Positions 9,946 to 19,840 of a stretch of 64,000 nt of DNA are shown here, piece after piece. How positions within the stretch are numbered: position 1 is the first letter of the stretch; each line of letters starts with the position of its first letter. Position numbers and translations under genes: made by a program. A model generated the notes under the pieces. The model had not been told where the DNA came from, did not search any database, and worked only from the letters and a program-made list of their open reading frames with translations. The stretch is from Firm-04 sp045591925. GTDB taxonomy: Bacteria > Bacillota > Clostridia > Oscillospirales > Ruminococcaceae. The stretch is from contig JAZNTW010000052.1 of the NCBI GenBank assembly GCA_045591925.1, positions 13,926 to 77,925 of the forward strand. The letters run 5' to 3'.

Positions 9946-10115
9946 ATTTCTGTATTTTAGAAACTCGCGTTTGTGCAAAATTCCGAAAAATTCATAGAAA
10001 TTACCAAGAAATTCGATTTTATATATGCAATTCCCCCACTGCTTTTCGCATATTTTCGCCAATTTCATCGTTACTTTGCACAAAATCGCACATGATATAG
10101 AAAGGAGCGGTATTT

Positions 10116-10436
10116 ATGGATCAAACAATCCGGAAAATTCTGGAGCTGGATGCCGCAACCGAGGAGCGCCTCAGTGCCTCCCGACAGCAATGCCGCCAAC
10201 TGATTGAAGATTCACAAAAACAGGCAGCTGCCATGAAGCAGGCGCAGCGACATCACACCAGAGACAGCATTACCGAGCTTGAGGAGCAGACACGCACCGA
10301 ATATGAGCAGAAAATCAATGCGATGCGCGCTGATTTCGACCATCGGACAGAAGCGATGTCAGAGCAGTTTACCGCGCAGCACGAAGCCCTGCTGACTGCG
10401 CTCTTTGCCGATACGCTGCAGGAAGCGGAGGCGTAA
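10116..10436 (+). CDS. V-type ATPase peripheral-stalk subunit (G/H type)
   Basis: 106 residues with an AAAGGAG ribosome site. Almost the whole protein is a charged, Ala/Glu/Gln-rich coiled coil. That fits the small stalk subunit that pairs with subunit E to hold the stator. It is called mainly from its position as the first gene of a full V-ATPase operon and from its coiled-coil make-up, because this subunit is poorly conserved in sequence. It ends three bases before the subunit C gene. Confidence 0.75.
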   Translation: MDQTIRKILELDAATEERLSASRQQCRQLIEDSQKQAAAMKQAQRHHTRDSITELEEQTRTEYEQKINAMRADFDHRTEAMSEQFTAQHEALLTALFADTLQEAEA

Positions 10437-10439
10437 TCC

Positions 10440-11498
10440 ATGTCAAATCAGTATCATGCAACGGTTGCTGCGATCCGTACCGCCTACGGTCACAGACTGC
10501 GCGCCTCCGATTACCGGAATCTGATGAATATGCACTCCGTCGCAGAGATCGTATCCTATTTAAAAGAAACAGACGGCTACCGCGGACTCCTTGCAGACCT
10601 AGAGCCTGCCTATACACACCGCGGTCACCTCGAAATGCTCCTTAAACGCAATCTGTTTACGCAATGTCTGCGGTTTTGCAGTCTGGAGCATTTGCAGAAT
10701 ACGCCGTTTTTCCGATTTTTTATCTATGACTACGAAATCCGTGAGCTTGTCAAGAAGATTCAGCTCATGCCAAGCGGCCCGCAGGCGTATATTTCTGCGA
10801 TGGATGGATGGCTCGACCCGTATCTCGGCTTTTCACAGGAAAAGCTCGCGCGTGCGGAAACACCGCAGGAACTCATCCAGGCGCTTGCCGGTACGCCCTA
10901 TGCCGCTGTCATCAAGCAGCATCTCTCGGAATTCGGCAGCGCGCATCATCACAATTATACCGCGCTGGAAATTGCCCTGCGCGCCTGCTATCTGGAACGT
11001 GTGTTACAGGAAGCGGAGCAGACTGTCCAAGGCACCGACCTCGACGCTCTGCGCAAGCTGATCGGTGAACAGGTCGATCTGATCAATCTCATCAATGCCT
11101 ATCGGCTCAAGCGTGTGTTCCATGCCGATCAGGAAACCCTGCGCAGTATGATGCTGCCCATTCAGGGACGGCTTCCGCAGCGCGTCTGTGAGGAACTTTA
11201 TGTCGTGCCGGATATCAACGCGTTCATCGCGGTTCTGAAGAAAACACGCTACGGCAGAATGATGAACTGGAATTCCTCCGAGACGTCCGAATCCGCACGG
11301 CTCGAACACGCTTTCCAATCCCTGCGCTGGCAGACTGCTCGTTCTGCGCTGCATTTTTCCAGCCATGCCGCAGTGAGTCTGTATGCGGTTCATGTGCTTT
11401 ATCTCATTGAGATCAACAATCTCATCACCATCATTGAAGGTATCCGGTACGGCAAATCCGTATCGTACCTGCAATCTCTTTTAATCACGAAGGAGTAA
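10440..11498 (+). CDS. ntpC: V-type ATPase subunit C (d-type rotor cap)
   Basis: 352 residues, close to the usual 330-350. It is a soluble helical funnel that joins the central rotor (D/F) to the membrane ring. The typical N-terminal motif RLRASDYRNLMNMHSVAEI is at about residues 20-38, and the three-fold helical repeat is suggested by the recurring Leu-rich Y-x-L segments. It is the second gene of the operon. Confidence 0.9.
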   Translation: MSNQYHATVAAIRTAYGHRLRASDYRNLMNMHSVAEIVSYLKETDGYRGLLADLEPAYTHRGHLEMLLKRNLFTQCLRFCSLEHLQNTPFFRFFIYDYEIRELVKKIQLMPSGPQAYISAMDGWLDPYLGFSQEKLARAETPQELIQALAGTPYAAVIKQHLSEFGSAHHHNYTALEIALRACYLERVLQEAEQTVQGTDLDALRKLIGEQVDLINLINAYRLKRVFHADQETLRSMMLPIQGRLPQRVCEELYVVPDINAFIAVLKKTRYGRMMNWNSSETSESARLEHAFQSLRWQTARSALHFSSHAAVSLYAVHVLYLIEINNLITIIEGIRYGKSVSYLQSLLITKE

Positions 11499-11544
11499 GC
11501 GGCAATGGTTTTTCGTACCGCTATTCCCTTCAGGAGGTGTTATC

Positions 11545-13506
11545 TTGTCCATTGAAAAGCTGGAACTCGTCAGCATTACAGGCGCAGCTCCAAGTTTGAA
11601 CGATGCCATCGTCGCCTGCCTGCAAAGCAAGGTCTTTCACATCGAAAATGCGCCCAGACTGCTCGGCAGCACAACGGATTTCGGTGGAAGCCATGCCGAA
11701 CAGAATCCTTATGCAGAACCGCTTCATGCGCTCATGGAGCTGGATTTGCGGCAGGCAATGCTCGGAGAGGACTCCGAACCGGCATCGACGGCATTTACGC
11801 CGGAAACAATTCTTTCGGAAACCGAACGCATTTCCGGCAAGCTCAAATCAATCCGCGAAAAGCTCACCAATACGCGCAAGCAAATCGCAGAATATGAAAG
11901 CGCGACGATCCACCTGAAAAATCTCGCAGGCTCCGAGCTGAACCTCGGTGAACTGATCAAATGCAAGCATATCCTCTACCGCTTCGGCAGAATGCCGGAA
12001 GAAAATGTGACAAAGCTCGATTTTTACAGCGATGAGGGCTTTATCTTTCAAGCGTATCACACCGCGCATGAATACGTCTGGGGCTTCTATTTCGCCACAA
12101 AGGAACGCATCCTTGCCATTGACGCGATCATGAAAGGGCTTCTCTTTGAGCGTTATGAGCTGCCGGAGGACATTTCCGGTACGCCGGAGGAAGCACTCGG
12201 TGAACTGCAAGTCAAGCTGACCGAAAAAAAAGCCGCACTCGCAGAGCTGGAAAAACAGCGAACGGCAATCTATCAGACCGAATCGGAGCTGCTTGGTCAG
12301 ATGTACCGCTTTGCAAAGTATCAGAGCGAGGTTTGGAAGCTGCGCGGACAATGCGTGGTGACGCAGGATAAATTCACCCTCATGGGCTATGTACCGGTCT
12401 CCGAAAAGGAAAATTTCCAGAAGCATATCAACAGCGTCCCCGACCTGACGATGATCTGCGAAGCGCCGTGGGTTGATTCCAAGGTGCAGCCGCCGGTCAG
12501 ACTCAAAAACGGCTGGTTTACAAAACCGTTTGCGATGTTTGTGGAAATGTACGGCTTGCCGAATTACAACGGCTACAATCCGACAACCTTTGTCGCGATC
12601 ACCTACACGCTGATTTTCGGTCTGATGTTCGGTGATCTCGGACAGGGCATTCTGCTCGCGCTGATTGGCGTATTTCTGCATAAAAAGAAAAACTTTGAGC
12701 TTGGCGCGATTATGGCGCGGATCGGCGTATCGAGTGCCATATTCGGCGCACTGTACGGCTCTGTGTTCGGCTTCGAGGAATTGCTCGACCCGTTCTATGA
12801 GCATCTCGGTATCCCATTCCTGCCGCTGAAAGCGATGGAGAATACGAATGTCATTATCTTCGGTGCGGTCGGCATCGGTGCGGCGCTCGTCATCATCTCC
12901 ATTCTTGTCAATATTGTCGTCAAGCTGCGGCATCACAGCTACGAGGACGCACTCTTTGGAAACAACGGCATCGCAGGCTTAGTCTTCTTCTGCGGATTGC
13001 TGCTTGTCGTGCTCGGCATTGTGACCGGTAAACAGCTTGCCGGAAAGCCCGTCATCATCCTGATGCTGGTGCTGCCGATGCTGATGATGTTCTTCCGCGA
13101 GCCGCTCGGTCATTTTGTATCGCATAAGAGCTATGAAATGCCTGCCATCGGCGATTTCATTGCGTCAAACTTTTTTGAATGCTTTGAATTTCTGCTCGGC
13201 TATGCAACCAATACGCTTTCCTTTATCCGTATCGGCGGCTTCGTCTTTTCTCACGCAGGTCTGATGAGCGTGGTCATGCTGCTCTCTGAGATGATCGGCA
13301 AGGATCACAAATCCTGGATCACCATCATCATCGGCAACCTGTTTGTCATGTGTCTGGAAGGCTTGATCGTTGGTATTCAGGTGCTGCGTCTGGAATTCTA
13401 CGAGATTTTCTCGCGCTGCTACGAGGGCGACGGAAAGCCCTTTACCCCGATCACCGTCACGTTCGATGAGATCAATGAGCTGAGTCAGTCCGAGCAGACT
13501 GCATAA
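11545..13506 (+). CDS. ntpI: V-type ATPase subunit I (membrane stator, a-type)
   Basis: 653 residues. The start is a TTG at 11545, chosen because a full AGGAGGT ribosome site (11532-11538) sits six bases before it. The N-terminal half is soluble with coiled coils (residues about 90-125 and 215-255). The C-terminal half, from about residue 345, has multiple membrane segments carrying the V-ATPase a-subunit motif FGLMFGDLGQGILL and the late segment TLSFIRIGGFVFSHAGL, which includes the conserved Arg of the ion path. This subunit forms the half-channels for the transported ion. Confidence 0.95.
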   Translation: MSIEKLELVSITGAAPSLNDAIVACLQSKVFHIENAPRLLGSTTDFGGSHAEQNPYAEPLHALMELDLRQAMLGEDSEPASTAFTPETILSETERISGKLKSIREKLTNTRKQIAEYESATIHLKNLAGSELNLGELIKCKHILYRFGRMPEENVTKLDFYSDEGFIFQAYHTAHEYVWGFYFATKERILAIDAIMKGLLFERYELPEDISGTPEEALGELQVKLTEKKAALAELEKQRTAIYQTESELLGQMYRFAKYQSEVWKLRGQCVVTQDKFTLMGYVPVSEKENFQKHINSVPDLTMICEAPWVDSKVQPPVRLKNGWFTKPFAMFVEMYGLPNYNGYNPTTFVAITYTLIFGLMFGDLGQGILLALIGVFLHKKKNFELGAIMARIGVSSAIFGALYGSVFGFEELLDPFYEHLGIPFLPLKAMENTNVIIFGAVGIGAALVIISILVNIVVKLRHHSYEDALFGNNGIAGLVFFCGLLLVVLGIVTGKQLAGKPVIILMLVLPMLMMFFREPLGHFVSHKSYEMPAIGDFIASNFFECFEFLLGYATNTLSFIRIGGFVFSHAGLMSVVMLLSEMIGKDHKSWITIIIGNLFVMCLEGLIVGIQVLRLEFYEIFSRCYEGDGKPFTPITVTFDEINELSQSEQTA

Positions 13507-13555
13507 GTCTCATCCGTACTATATGAATCAAAGAATATTCAGGAGGAAAAATCCC

Positions 13556-14005
13556 ATGTCTATTTATGAAATCCTTGAGCTGATCTTTTTGCCGCTGCTC
13601 ATCGTTGCAGCACTCGCACTGCCCGTCTATGCGGCAATCACCAAAAAGAAAACCGGAAGCGCCATGCGCCGTGCCATGCTCACAAATCTCTGTGCATTCG
13701 GCGCTGTGATGCTCTGTGCAATCGCACTGCCGCTGGGCGGCTTTGTCTCCGCTGAGGAGGCTGCCGAAACCGCCGCAGTCGTCAGCAATTCCGCAGCAGG
13801 ACTCGGTTATCTTGCAGCAGCACTCGCTGTCGGCATCGGCTCGATCGGATGCGGCATTGCGGTTGGTCATGCAGCACCGGCTGCGATCGGCGCGATTGCC
13901 GAAGAACCGAAATCCTTTGCAAAAGCACTGATTTTCGTTGCACTCGGTGAGGGTGTTGCAATCTACGGTCTGCTGATTGCCATCATGATTCTTTCCAAGG
14001 TCTGA
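13556..14005 (+). CDS. ntpK: V-type ATPase subunit K (ring proteolipid)
   Basis: The start is set at the ATG at 13556, which follows AGGAGG, rather than an earlier in-frame ATG at 13523. The protein has 149 residues and four membrane segments (two hairpins). The second hairpin holds the single clear ion-binding carboxylate in FVALGEGVAIYG. The first hairpin has no carboxylate. Compared with the Na+-binding Enterococcus NtpK as I remember it, the Gln in the third segment (SGIAQGK) is Val here (CGIAVGH), and the Thr after the key Glu is Gly. Several Na+ ligands therefore seem absent. Confidence 0.92.
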   Translation: MSIYEILELIFLPLLIVAALALPVYAAITKKKTGSAMRRAMLTNLCAFGAVMLCAIALPLGGFVSAEEAAETAAVVSNSAAGLGYLAAALAVGIGSIGCGIAVGHAAPAAIGAIAEEPKSFAKALIFVALGEGVAIYGLLIAIMILSKV

Positions 14006-14313
14006 TGCGCTGCCGACTGATCAGTGACAATACCGATACCCTTGTCGGGATGCGTCTGGCGGGCGTAGAGGGCGTAATCGTGCATACACGCGAGGAAACG
14101 CTCGACGCACTCCATCAGGCGATGAATATGCAGGATGTCGCAGTTGTCCTCATGACCGAAAAGCTCTCCGATCTCTGCAAGGCTGAGATACAGGAGCTGA
14201 AAACGCAAATACCGCAGCCGCTGCTTGTCATCATCCCCGACCGGCACGGCGCATCGAATATGACCGCCGCAATTTCCCGCTATCTTGCGGAAACGGTCGG
14301 CATTCAACTTTGA
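14005..14313 (+). CDS. ntpG: V-type ATPase subunit F (central rotor)
   Basis: 102 residues, the usual size. The A of its ATG is the last base of the subunit K stop (TGATG), so translation is coupled. It has the Rossmann-like start with the motif MRLAGVEGVIVHT and the segment VAVVLMTEKL. The subunit sits with D in the central shaft. A 96-base gap to the subunit E gene follows, in which I see only its ribosome site. Confidence 0.92.
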   Translation: MRCRLISDNTDTLVGMRLAGVEGVIVHTREETLDALHQAMNMQDVAVVLMTEKLSDLCKAEIQELKTQIPQPLLVIIPDRHGASNMTAAISRYLAETVGIQL

Positions 14314-14409
14314 ATACACCTTGCTGCACACTGCATCTCTGATGCACCGTACAGCCAAGCAAATACGCAAAAACCAATCCATAAATAATGACCGGACTGG
14401 AGTTCTGAA

Positions 14410-15000
14410 ATGGAAACAAATCCGAAACTCAAGCAGTTTATGGATGCTGTCAACTGCAGCATTGACGCGGAAATCGCTCGTGCAGAACAGGAAGCAGAGC
14501 AGAATGCACAACAATATCTGCTCAACACCGAAGTACACTGCAAGGAAGATCACGACCGCGCGCTCGCAGAAGCAACATCCAAAATCACTGCAAAATATCA
14601 GAAGCAAATGTCGCAGATCGGCTATCAGGGCAAAATGACCTTTCTCAGCCGCCGTCAGATGCTGCTGATGCAGCTCTTTGCGGAGCTGCAGGAAAAGCTC
14701 AAAGCATTCACTGCCTCGGAGGATTATCTGCCGTGGCTCAAAAAGCTGTTGACCACGCATCAGCCTGAAGCCGGCGCGGAGATTCTGCTGCGTGAAGCCG
14801 ACCTCAAGCTGCAGGATGCGCTTTCTGCGGCGATTCAGCAGGAGGTCAGCTTTCGTGCGGATCCGATGATTCAGCTCGGCGGACTCTCGATTCTTTCCGC
14901 AGACCGCAGACGTTGCGAAAATCATACGCTGGATGAAGCCTACGCTTCGCAGCTTCGCAATTTTTATCGCAATCATAAAATCGGCGGAGGTGACGAATGA
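14410..15000 (+). CDS. ntpE: V-type ATPase subunit E (peripheral stalk)
   Basis: 196 residues. The N-terminal 80 residues form a long Ala/Glu/Gln-rich helix that pairs with the G/H-type subunit. The C-terminal part is a globular head that contacts subunit B (GGLSILSADRRRCENHTLD). The stop overlaps the subunit A start by four bases (ATGA). Confidence 0.9.
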   Translation: METNPKLKQFMDAVNCSIDAEIARAEQEAEQNAQQYLLNTEVHCKEDHDRALAEATSKITAKYQKQMSQIGYQGKMTFLSRRQMLLMQLFAELQEKLKAFTASEDYLPWLKKLLTTHQPEAGAEILLREADLKLQDALSAAIQQEVSFRADPMIQLGGLSILSADRRRCENHTLDEAYASQLRNFYRNHKIGGGDE

Positions 15001-16772
15001 TGCAGCAGCCTGTGATTTACAGCGTCAACGGCCCTGTTGTGAAAATCCGCAATACAAAGGCGTTTTCCATGATGGAAATGGTCTATGTCGGCAAGCAGCG
15101 ACTGATTGGTGAGGTCATCGGTCTGACGGATGTTGAAACAACCGTTCAGGTCTATGAAAGCACCTCCGGTCTGCAAACCGGCGAACCGGTCGAGCCAACC
15201 GGCTCCCCGATTTCGGTCACACTCGGCCCCGGCATCCTGAACAATATTTTTGACGGCATCGAGCGTCCGCTGCGTGCGCTGGAAGCAGCTTCGGGTGCAT
15301 TCATCGGGGATGGCTTGTCCGTGCCGCTTCTCGATATCGAAAAGGAATATGATGTATCCGTCAAGGCAAGTGTCGGAACGATTCTGCACGCCGGCGAAGC
15401 CTATGCTTCCTGTCCGGAAACAGCAGCGATTCTGCATCTCTGTCTTGTTCCGCCGAATCTTTCCGGTAAGGTTGTCTATGCCGCAAAGGACGGAAAATAT
15501 CGTATCAACGATGAAATCATCCGTTTGGAGGATGCTGCCGGCAAGGTTCACTCGCTGACGCTCTGCCAGAAGTGGCCGATTCGCCGTCCAAGACCTGCGG
15601 CAAGACGCATACCGCCATCCCGGCCGATGATTACCGGTCAGCGCGTTCTGGATACGATGTTCCCCATCGCAAAGGGTGGTACAGCGGCAATTCCGGGCGG
15701 CTTCGGTACAGGTAAAACCATGACGCAGCATCAGATTGCAAAATGGTGCGACGCAGATATCATCGTATATATCGGCTGCGGCGAACGCGGCAACGAAATG
15801 ACACAGGTGCTGGAAGAATTTACCGCGCTGAAAGACCCACGCACCGGAAAATCCCTCATGGAACGCACTGTTTTGATTGCAAATACCTCGAATATGCCGG
15901 TTGCGGCACGTGAGGCTTCGATTTATACGGGCATCACGCTTGCCGAATACTATCGCGACATGGGCTACCACATTGCGATTATGGCAGATTCCACATCCCG
16001 TTGGGCAGAGGCGCTCCGTGAAATCTCCGGACGTCTGGAGGAAATGCCGGCAGAGGAGGGCTATCCTGCCTATCTCCCCTCCCGTCTTTCCGAATTCTAT
16101 GAGCGCACGGGTGCTTATGAAACACTCAATGGCAGAGAGGGCAGCGTGACGGTCATTGGTGCCGTTTCACCGCAGGGCAGCGACTTCTCTGAGCCGGTCA
16201 CGCAGAATACGCGCCGTTATGTCCGCTGCTTCTGGGGACTGGATAAGGCGCTCGCCTATGCGCGGCATTATCCTGCTATCAACTGGAATATGAGCTACAG
16301 CGAGTATCTCGATGATCTCGCACATTACTATGAATCACAGGTCGATCCGAAATTCAACGACTATCGCACCGAGCTTAGCGCAATTCTGAAAGAGGAGCAG
16401 TCGCTCATGGACATTGTCCGACTGATTGGCTCCGATGTCCTCCCGGACGACCAGAAGCTCATCATTGAGATCGCACGCCTGATTCGCGTCGGATTTTTGC
16501 AGCAGAACGCCTATCACGCCGAGGACACCTATGTTCCGCTTGATAAGCAGTTCCGCATGATGGAGCTGATTCTTCATGTGTATCATCATACAAAAACACT
16601 GATTGCCGAGCAGGTCAGTCTCGAAGCAATCAAATCCAGCGGCGTGATGGAGCTGGTCATCAAGGTCAAATACGATATCCCGAACAACAAGCTCGAACAG
16701 TTTGATACGCTCACGCACCAGATTGACGATATGCTGGATTCGCTGCGCACCAAGAAAAAGGAGGTGCTGTAA
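14997..16772 (+). CDS. ntpA: V-type ATPase catalytic subunit A
   Basis: 591 residues, full length. It hydrolyses ATP (or makes it in reverse). Walker A GGFGTGKT is near residues 231-238, and the V-type insertion (about residues 110-190) that distinguishes it from F-type beta is present. YIGCGERGNEM and MADSTSRWAEALRE are class signatures. It is followed three bases later by subunit B. Confidence 0.98.
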   Translation: MMQQPVIYSVNGPVVKIRNTKAFSMMEMVYVGKQRLIGEVIGLTDVETTVQVYESTSGLQTGEPVEPTGSPISVTLGPGILNNIFDGIERPLRALEAASGAFIGDGLSVPLLDIEKEYDVSVKASVGTILHAGEAYASCPETAAILHLCLVPPNLSGKVVYAAKDGKYRINDEIIRLEDAAGKVHSLTLCQKWPIRRPRPAARRIPPSRPMITGQRVLDTMFPIAKGGTAAIPGGFGTGKTMTQHQIAKWCDADIIVYIGCGERGNEMTQVLEEFTALKDPRTGKSLMERTVLIANTSNMPVAAREASIYTGITLAEYYRDMGYHIAIMADSTSRWAEALREISGRLEEMPAEEGYPAYLPSRLSEFYERTGAYETLNGREGSVTVIGAVSPQGSDFSEPVTQNTRRYVRCFWGLDKALAYARHYPAINWNMSYSEYLDDLAHYYESQVDPKFNDYRTELSAILKEEQSLMDIVRLIGSDVLPDDQKLIIEIARLIRVGFLQQNAYHAEDTYVPLDKQFRMMELILHVYHHTKTLIAEQVSLEAIKSSGVMELVIKVKYDIPNNKLEQFDTLTHQIDDMLDSLRTKKKEVL

Positions 16773-16775
16773 CCC

Positions 16776-18185
16776 ATGAGTCTGCAATATTTCGGGCTTC
16801 ACAGCATCAGCGGTTCCCTGGTCGTCCTCGATCAGGTTGAAAACGCAAAGTTTGATGAAATGGCGCGCATCGTACTGGATGACGGTACGGAGCGTACCGG
16901 CAGAGTCGCCATGCTGGAGGGCGACAAGGCGATTTTACAGGTCTTTGAGGGAACGCATGGTCTCTCGCTGACCAATACGCGCACACAATTCACCGGCAGA
17001 CCGATGGAAATGCCGCTGTCCGGCGATTTGCTCGGCAGAGTGTTTACGGGTGCAGGCAGACCGGCTGACGGTCTGGGTGAGATTATGCCGGAGGAATTCA
17101 GGGATATCAACGGCGCACCGCTGAACCCGGTTTCGCGGCAATATCCCAGAAACTATATCCAGACTGGTATCTCCTCCATCGACTGTCTGATGACGCTGAT
17201 TCGCGGTCAAAAGCTGCCGATTTTTTCCGGAACGGGTCTGTCGCATAACAAGCTCGCCGTTCAGATTGTTCAGCAGGCAAAAATCGCAAAGGATTCCGGT
17301 GCGGAATTTGCCATTGTGTTTGCCGCAATGGGCATCCAGAACGACGTTGCGGATTATTTCCGCCGCAGCTTTGCGGAAAGCGGCGTTCTGCAAAATGTCG
17401 TTATGTTCTTAAACCTTGCAAGCGACCCGATTGTAGAACGTATCATTACACCGCGCTGTGCGCTGACTGCCGCAGAATATCTCGCATACGAAAAGCATAT
17501 GCACATCCTTGTTGTAATGACCGATATGACGGCGTATGCCGAGGCACTGCGTGAGTTTTCATCCTCAAAGGGCGAAATTCCGGGCAGAAAAGGCTTTCCG
17601 GGCTATCTGTATTCCGACCTTGCCTCACTCTATGAGCGCGCAGGCATCATCGAGGGCATCGAGGGCAGCGTGACACAGCTCCCGATTCTGACCATGCCGA
17701 ATGACGATATCACGCATCCCGTTCCCGACCTGACAGGCTATATCACAGAGGGACAAATTGTTCTGGACAGAGGTTTGGAGCAGGGCGGCGTTTATCCGGC
17801 AATCTCGGTGCTCCCATCGCTCTCCCGTCTTATGAAGGACGGCATCGGTGAGGGCTATACCAGAGCTGACCATTCTGCCGTTGCAAATCAGCTTTTTGCA
17901 GCTTATGCGCAGGTACAGGACGCGCGTTCTCTGGCGTCGGTCATCGGTGAGGAAGAGCTTTCTCCGCTGGATAAGCGATATCTTGCATTTGGTAAATATT
18001 TTGAAAAATGTTTTCTTTCACAGAAATTCGATGAAAATCGTTCCATGGAAGAAACGCTTGATCTCGGCTGGACGCTGCTTTCGATTCTGCCGAAATCTGC
18101 GCTCGATCGCGTAGACGACCAGATGCTCAATGCGCATTATGACGCGGAGGCAGCCGAAGCATTGATCCGCAGAGTGGAGGGATAA
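16776..18185 (+). CDS. ntpB: V-type ATPase regulatory subunit B
   Basis: 469 residues. It is the non-catalytic partner that alternates with A in the hexamer. The nucleotide site lacks a full P-loop (FSGTGLSHNKLA), as expected. MTDMTAYAEALREFSSSKGE and the sequence GRKGFPGYLYSDLASLYERAG are typical of the subunit. Confidence 0.98.
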   Translation: MSLQYFGLHSISGSLVVLDQVENAKFDEMARIVLDDGTERTGRVAMLEGDKAILQVFEGTHGLSLTNTRTQFTGRPMEMPLSGDLLGRVFTGAGRPADGLGEIMPEEFRDINGAPLNPVSRQYPRNYIQTGISSIDCLMTLIRGQKLPIFSGTGLSHNKLAVQIVQQAKIAKDSGAEFAIVFAAMGIQNDVADYFRRSFAESGVLQNVVMFLNLASDPIVERIITPRCALTAAEYLAYEKHMHILVVMTDMTAYAEALREFSSSKGEIPGRKGFPGYLYSDLASLYERAGIIEGIEGSVTQLPILTMPNDDITHPVPDLTGYITEGQIVLDRGLEQGGVYPAISVLPSLSRLMKDGIGEGYTRADHSAVANQLFAAYAQVQDARSLASVIGEEELSPLDKRYLAFGKYFEKCFLSQKFDENRSMEETLDLGWTLLSILPKSALDRVDDQMLNAHYDAEAAEALIRRVEG

Positions 18186-18186
18186 C

Positions 18187-18795
18187 GTGGCAGCGCAGGT
18201 GTTCCCTACAAAAAGCAATCTGATGGCGGCAAAGCGTTCCCTGATGCTCGCAAAGCTCGGCTATGACCTCATGGATCGCAAGCGAAACGTGCTGATTCGT
18301 GAGCTGATGCAGCTTGTCGATCGCGCCAAGGAGCTGCGCGGCAATATCGAGAAAACCTACGAAACCGCTTATGCCGAATTACAGGAAGCCAATATCACGC
18401 TGGGCGTTGTTGAACGATTTGCGAATGTCGTCCCGATTGACGATAGTATTCAGATCGAAACACGCACGGTCATGAGCGTTGAGATTCCAAAAATCACGCA
18501 TCCCGACGAGCTGAACGCCAATATCCCCTATGGCTTCCTCGATACGAATGTGCAGCTTGACGAGGCATATGCCGCATTCTGCAAGGTGCGCAATATGACG
18601 TTGATTCTCGCGGAGGTTGATACTGGTGTATTCCGGCTTGCAACCGCCATCCAAGCAACACAGCGGCGTGCAAATGCGCTGAAAAACGTCCTGATTCCGC
18701 GCTACAGCGAAATCATCCGGACGATCTCCGACGCGTTGGAGGATAAGGAACGCGAGGAGTTCACGCGTATGAAGATTATCAAGGCGACCAAGTAA
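18187..18795 (+). CDS. ntpD: V-type ATPase subunit D (central shaft)
   Basis: 202 residues. The start is a GTG at 18187, one base after the subunit B stop. FPTKSNLMAAKRSLMLAKLG is the family's N-terminal signature, and RRANALKNVLIPRY lies in the C-terminal helix. The two long helices form the rotating shaft. It is the last gene of the ATPase set; the order G/H-type stalk subunit, C, I, K, F, E, A, B, D is complete for a working enzyme. Confidence 0.96.
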   Translation: MAAQVFPTKSNLMAAKRSLMLAKLGYDLMDRKRNVLIRELMQLVDRAKELRGNIEKTYETAYAELQEANITLGVVERFANVVPIDDSIQIETRTVMSVEIPKITHPDELNANIPYGFLDTNVQLDEAYAAFCKVRNMTLILAEVDTGVFRLATAIQATQRRANALKNVLIPRYSEIIRTISDALEDKEREEFTRMKIIKATK

Positions 18796-18887
18796 ACAGG
18801 GGCGTTCAACCAGACCTTTCCCGGCAACCATTCCGCAAAAATGCAATGGCTGCCGATTGAATTTCATCCGAAAAGGAGTGCGGAAAA

Positions 18888-19769
18888 ATGAGCAGACTTG
18901 TCACAGTCGCAGCTGTGCAGATGCAGTGCAGCACCGATCCGGCAGAGAGCCTTGCCAAGGCAGAACAGGCAATCCGCAAGGCTGCCGCAGACGGCGCACA
19001 GATCATTCTGCTGCCGGAGCTGTTTGAACGGCAGTATTTCTGTCAGGAGCGCCGCTATGATTATTACGCATTTGCGCAAAAAACAGAGGATAATCCTGCT
19101 GTATGCCGCTGCATGGAGCTTGCAAAGGAATTGCAGGTCGTGCTGCCGGTTAGCTTCTATGAACGAGATGGCAGCCGCCTTTTTAATTCCGAAGCGATCA
19201 TTGATGCGGACGGCACACTGCTCGGCGTTTACCGCAAAACACATATTCCCGATGACCATTACTATCAGGAAAAATTCTACTTTACGCCCGGCAACACCGG
19301 TTTTCGCACATGGAACACGCGCTATGCAGCAATCGGTGTCGGCATCTGCTGGGATCAGTGGTTTCCGGAGACTGCACGCTCACTCGTCTTAAACGGCGCA
19401 GAGCTGCTCTTTTTCCCGACCGCAATCGGCTCCGAACCGATTCTCGATACCGACAGTCAACCGCATTGGCAGACCACCATGCAGGGTCATGCCGCTGCAA
19501 ATATCACGCCGGTGATTGCGGCAAACCGCATTGGTCTGGAGCGTGTTACACCCTGTCCCGAAAACGGAATGCAGGAATCCTCGCTGTGCTTTTACGGCTC
19601 ATCGTTCCTGACGACCGAAACCGGCGCAATCGCAGTACAGGCATCACGCGATACGGAAGAAGTGCTTATGCAGACCTATGATCTGGACGGAATCGCGCAG
19701 GCAAAGCTCGACTGGGGCTTGTTCCGCGACCGCCGACCGCATTGTTATGATGCCATCACAACCGCATAA
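18888..19769 (+). CDS. aguB: N-carbamoylputrescine amidase
   Basis: 293 residues, the normal length. It is a nitrilase-superfamily enzyme that turns N-carbamoylputrescine into putrescine, CO2 and ammonia, the last step of the agmatine route. The catalytic triad is Glu44 (LLPELFE), Lys117 (YRKTHIP) and Cys154 (GICWDQWFPE). The aromatic and acidic residues after the Cys are typical of the AguB group. Agmatine deiminase is not in the window. It lies 92 bases after the ATPase operon, with no terminator in between, so it may share that transcript. A 9-of-10 bp hairpin (18823-18854) sits in the gap. Confidence 0.93.
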   Translation: MSRLVTVAAVQMQCSTDPAESLAKAEQAIRKAAADGAQIILLPELFERQYFCQERRYDYYAFAQKTEDNPAVCRCMELAKELQVVLPVSFYERDGSRLFNSEAIIDADGTLLGVYRKTHIPDDHYYQEKFYFTPGNTGFRTWNTRYAAIGVGICWDQWFPETARSLVLNGAELLFFPTAIGSEPILDTDSQPHWQTTMQGHAAANITPVIAANRIGLERVTPCPENGMQESSLCFYGSSFLTTETGAIAVQASRDTEEVLMQTYDLDGIAQAKLDWGLFRDRRPHCYDAITTA

Positions 19770-19775
19770 AGCAAA

Positions 19776-19833
19776 TCCCCCGAATGCAGAGCTTGAAACC
19801 ATGAATGGTGCAAGGCTGTGTTCGGGGTTTTTT
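19776..19833 (+). terminator. Terminator after aguB
   Basis: CCCCCGAA (19777-19784) pairs with TTCGGGG (19821-19827), with a branched middle, followed by six Ts (19828-19833). It lies right after the aguB stop. Confidence 0.85.
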
Positions 19834-19840
19834 ATATGAG

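Noticed and set aside
11848..12936. Open frame on the - strand, opposite V-ATPase subunit I
   Set aside because: It has no recognisable domain, and lies against the direction of a complete operon.
13523..13555. Earlier ATG for the V-ATPase K subunit
   Set aside because: The ribosome site AGGAGG lies between this ATG and the one at 13556, and the added residues do not fit the family.
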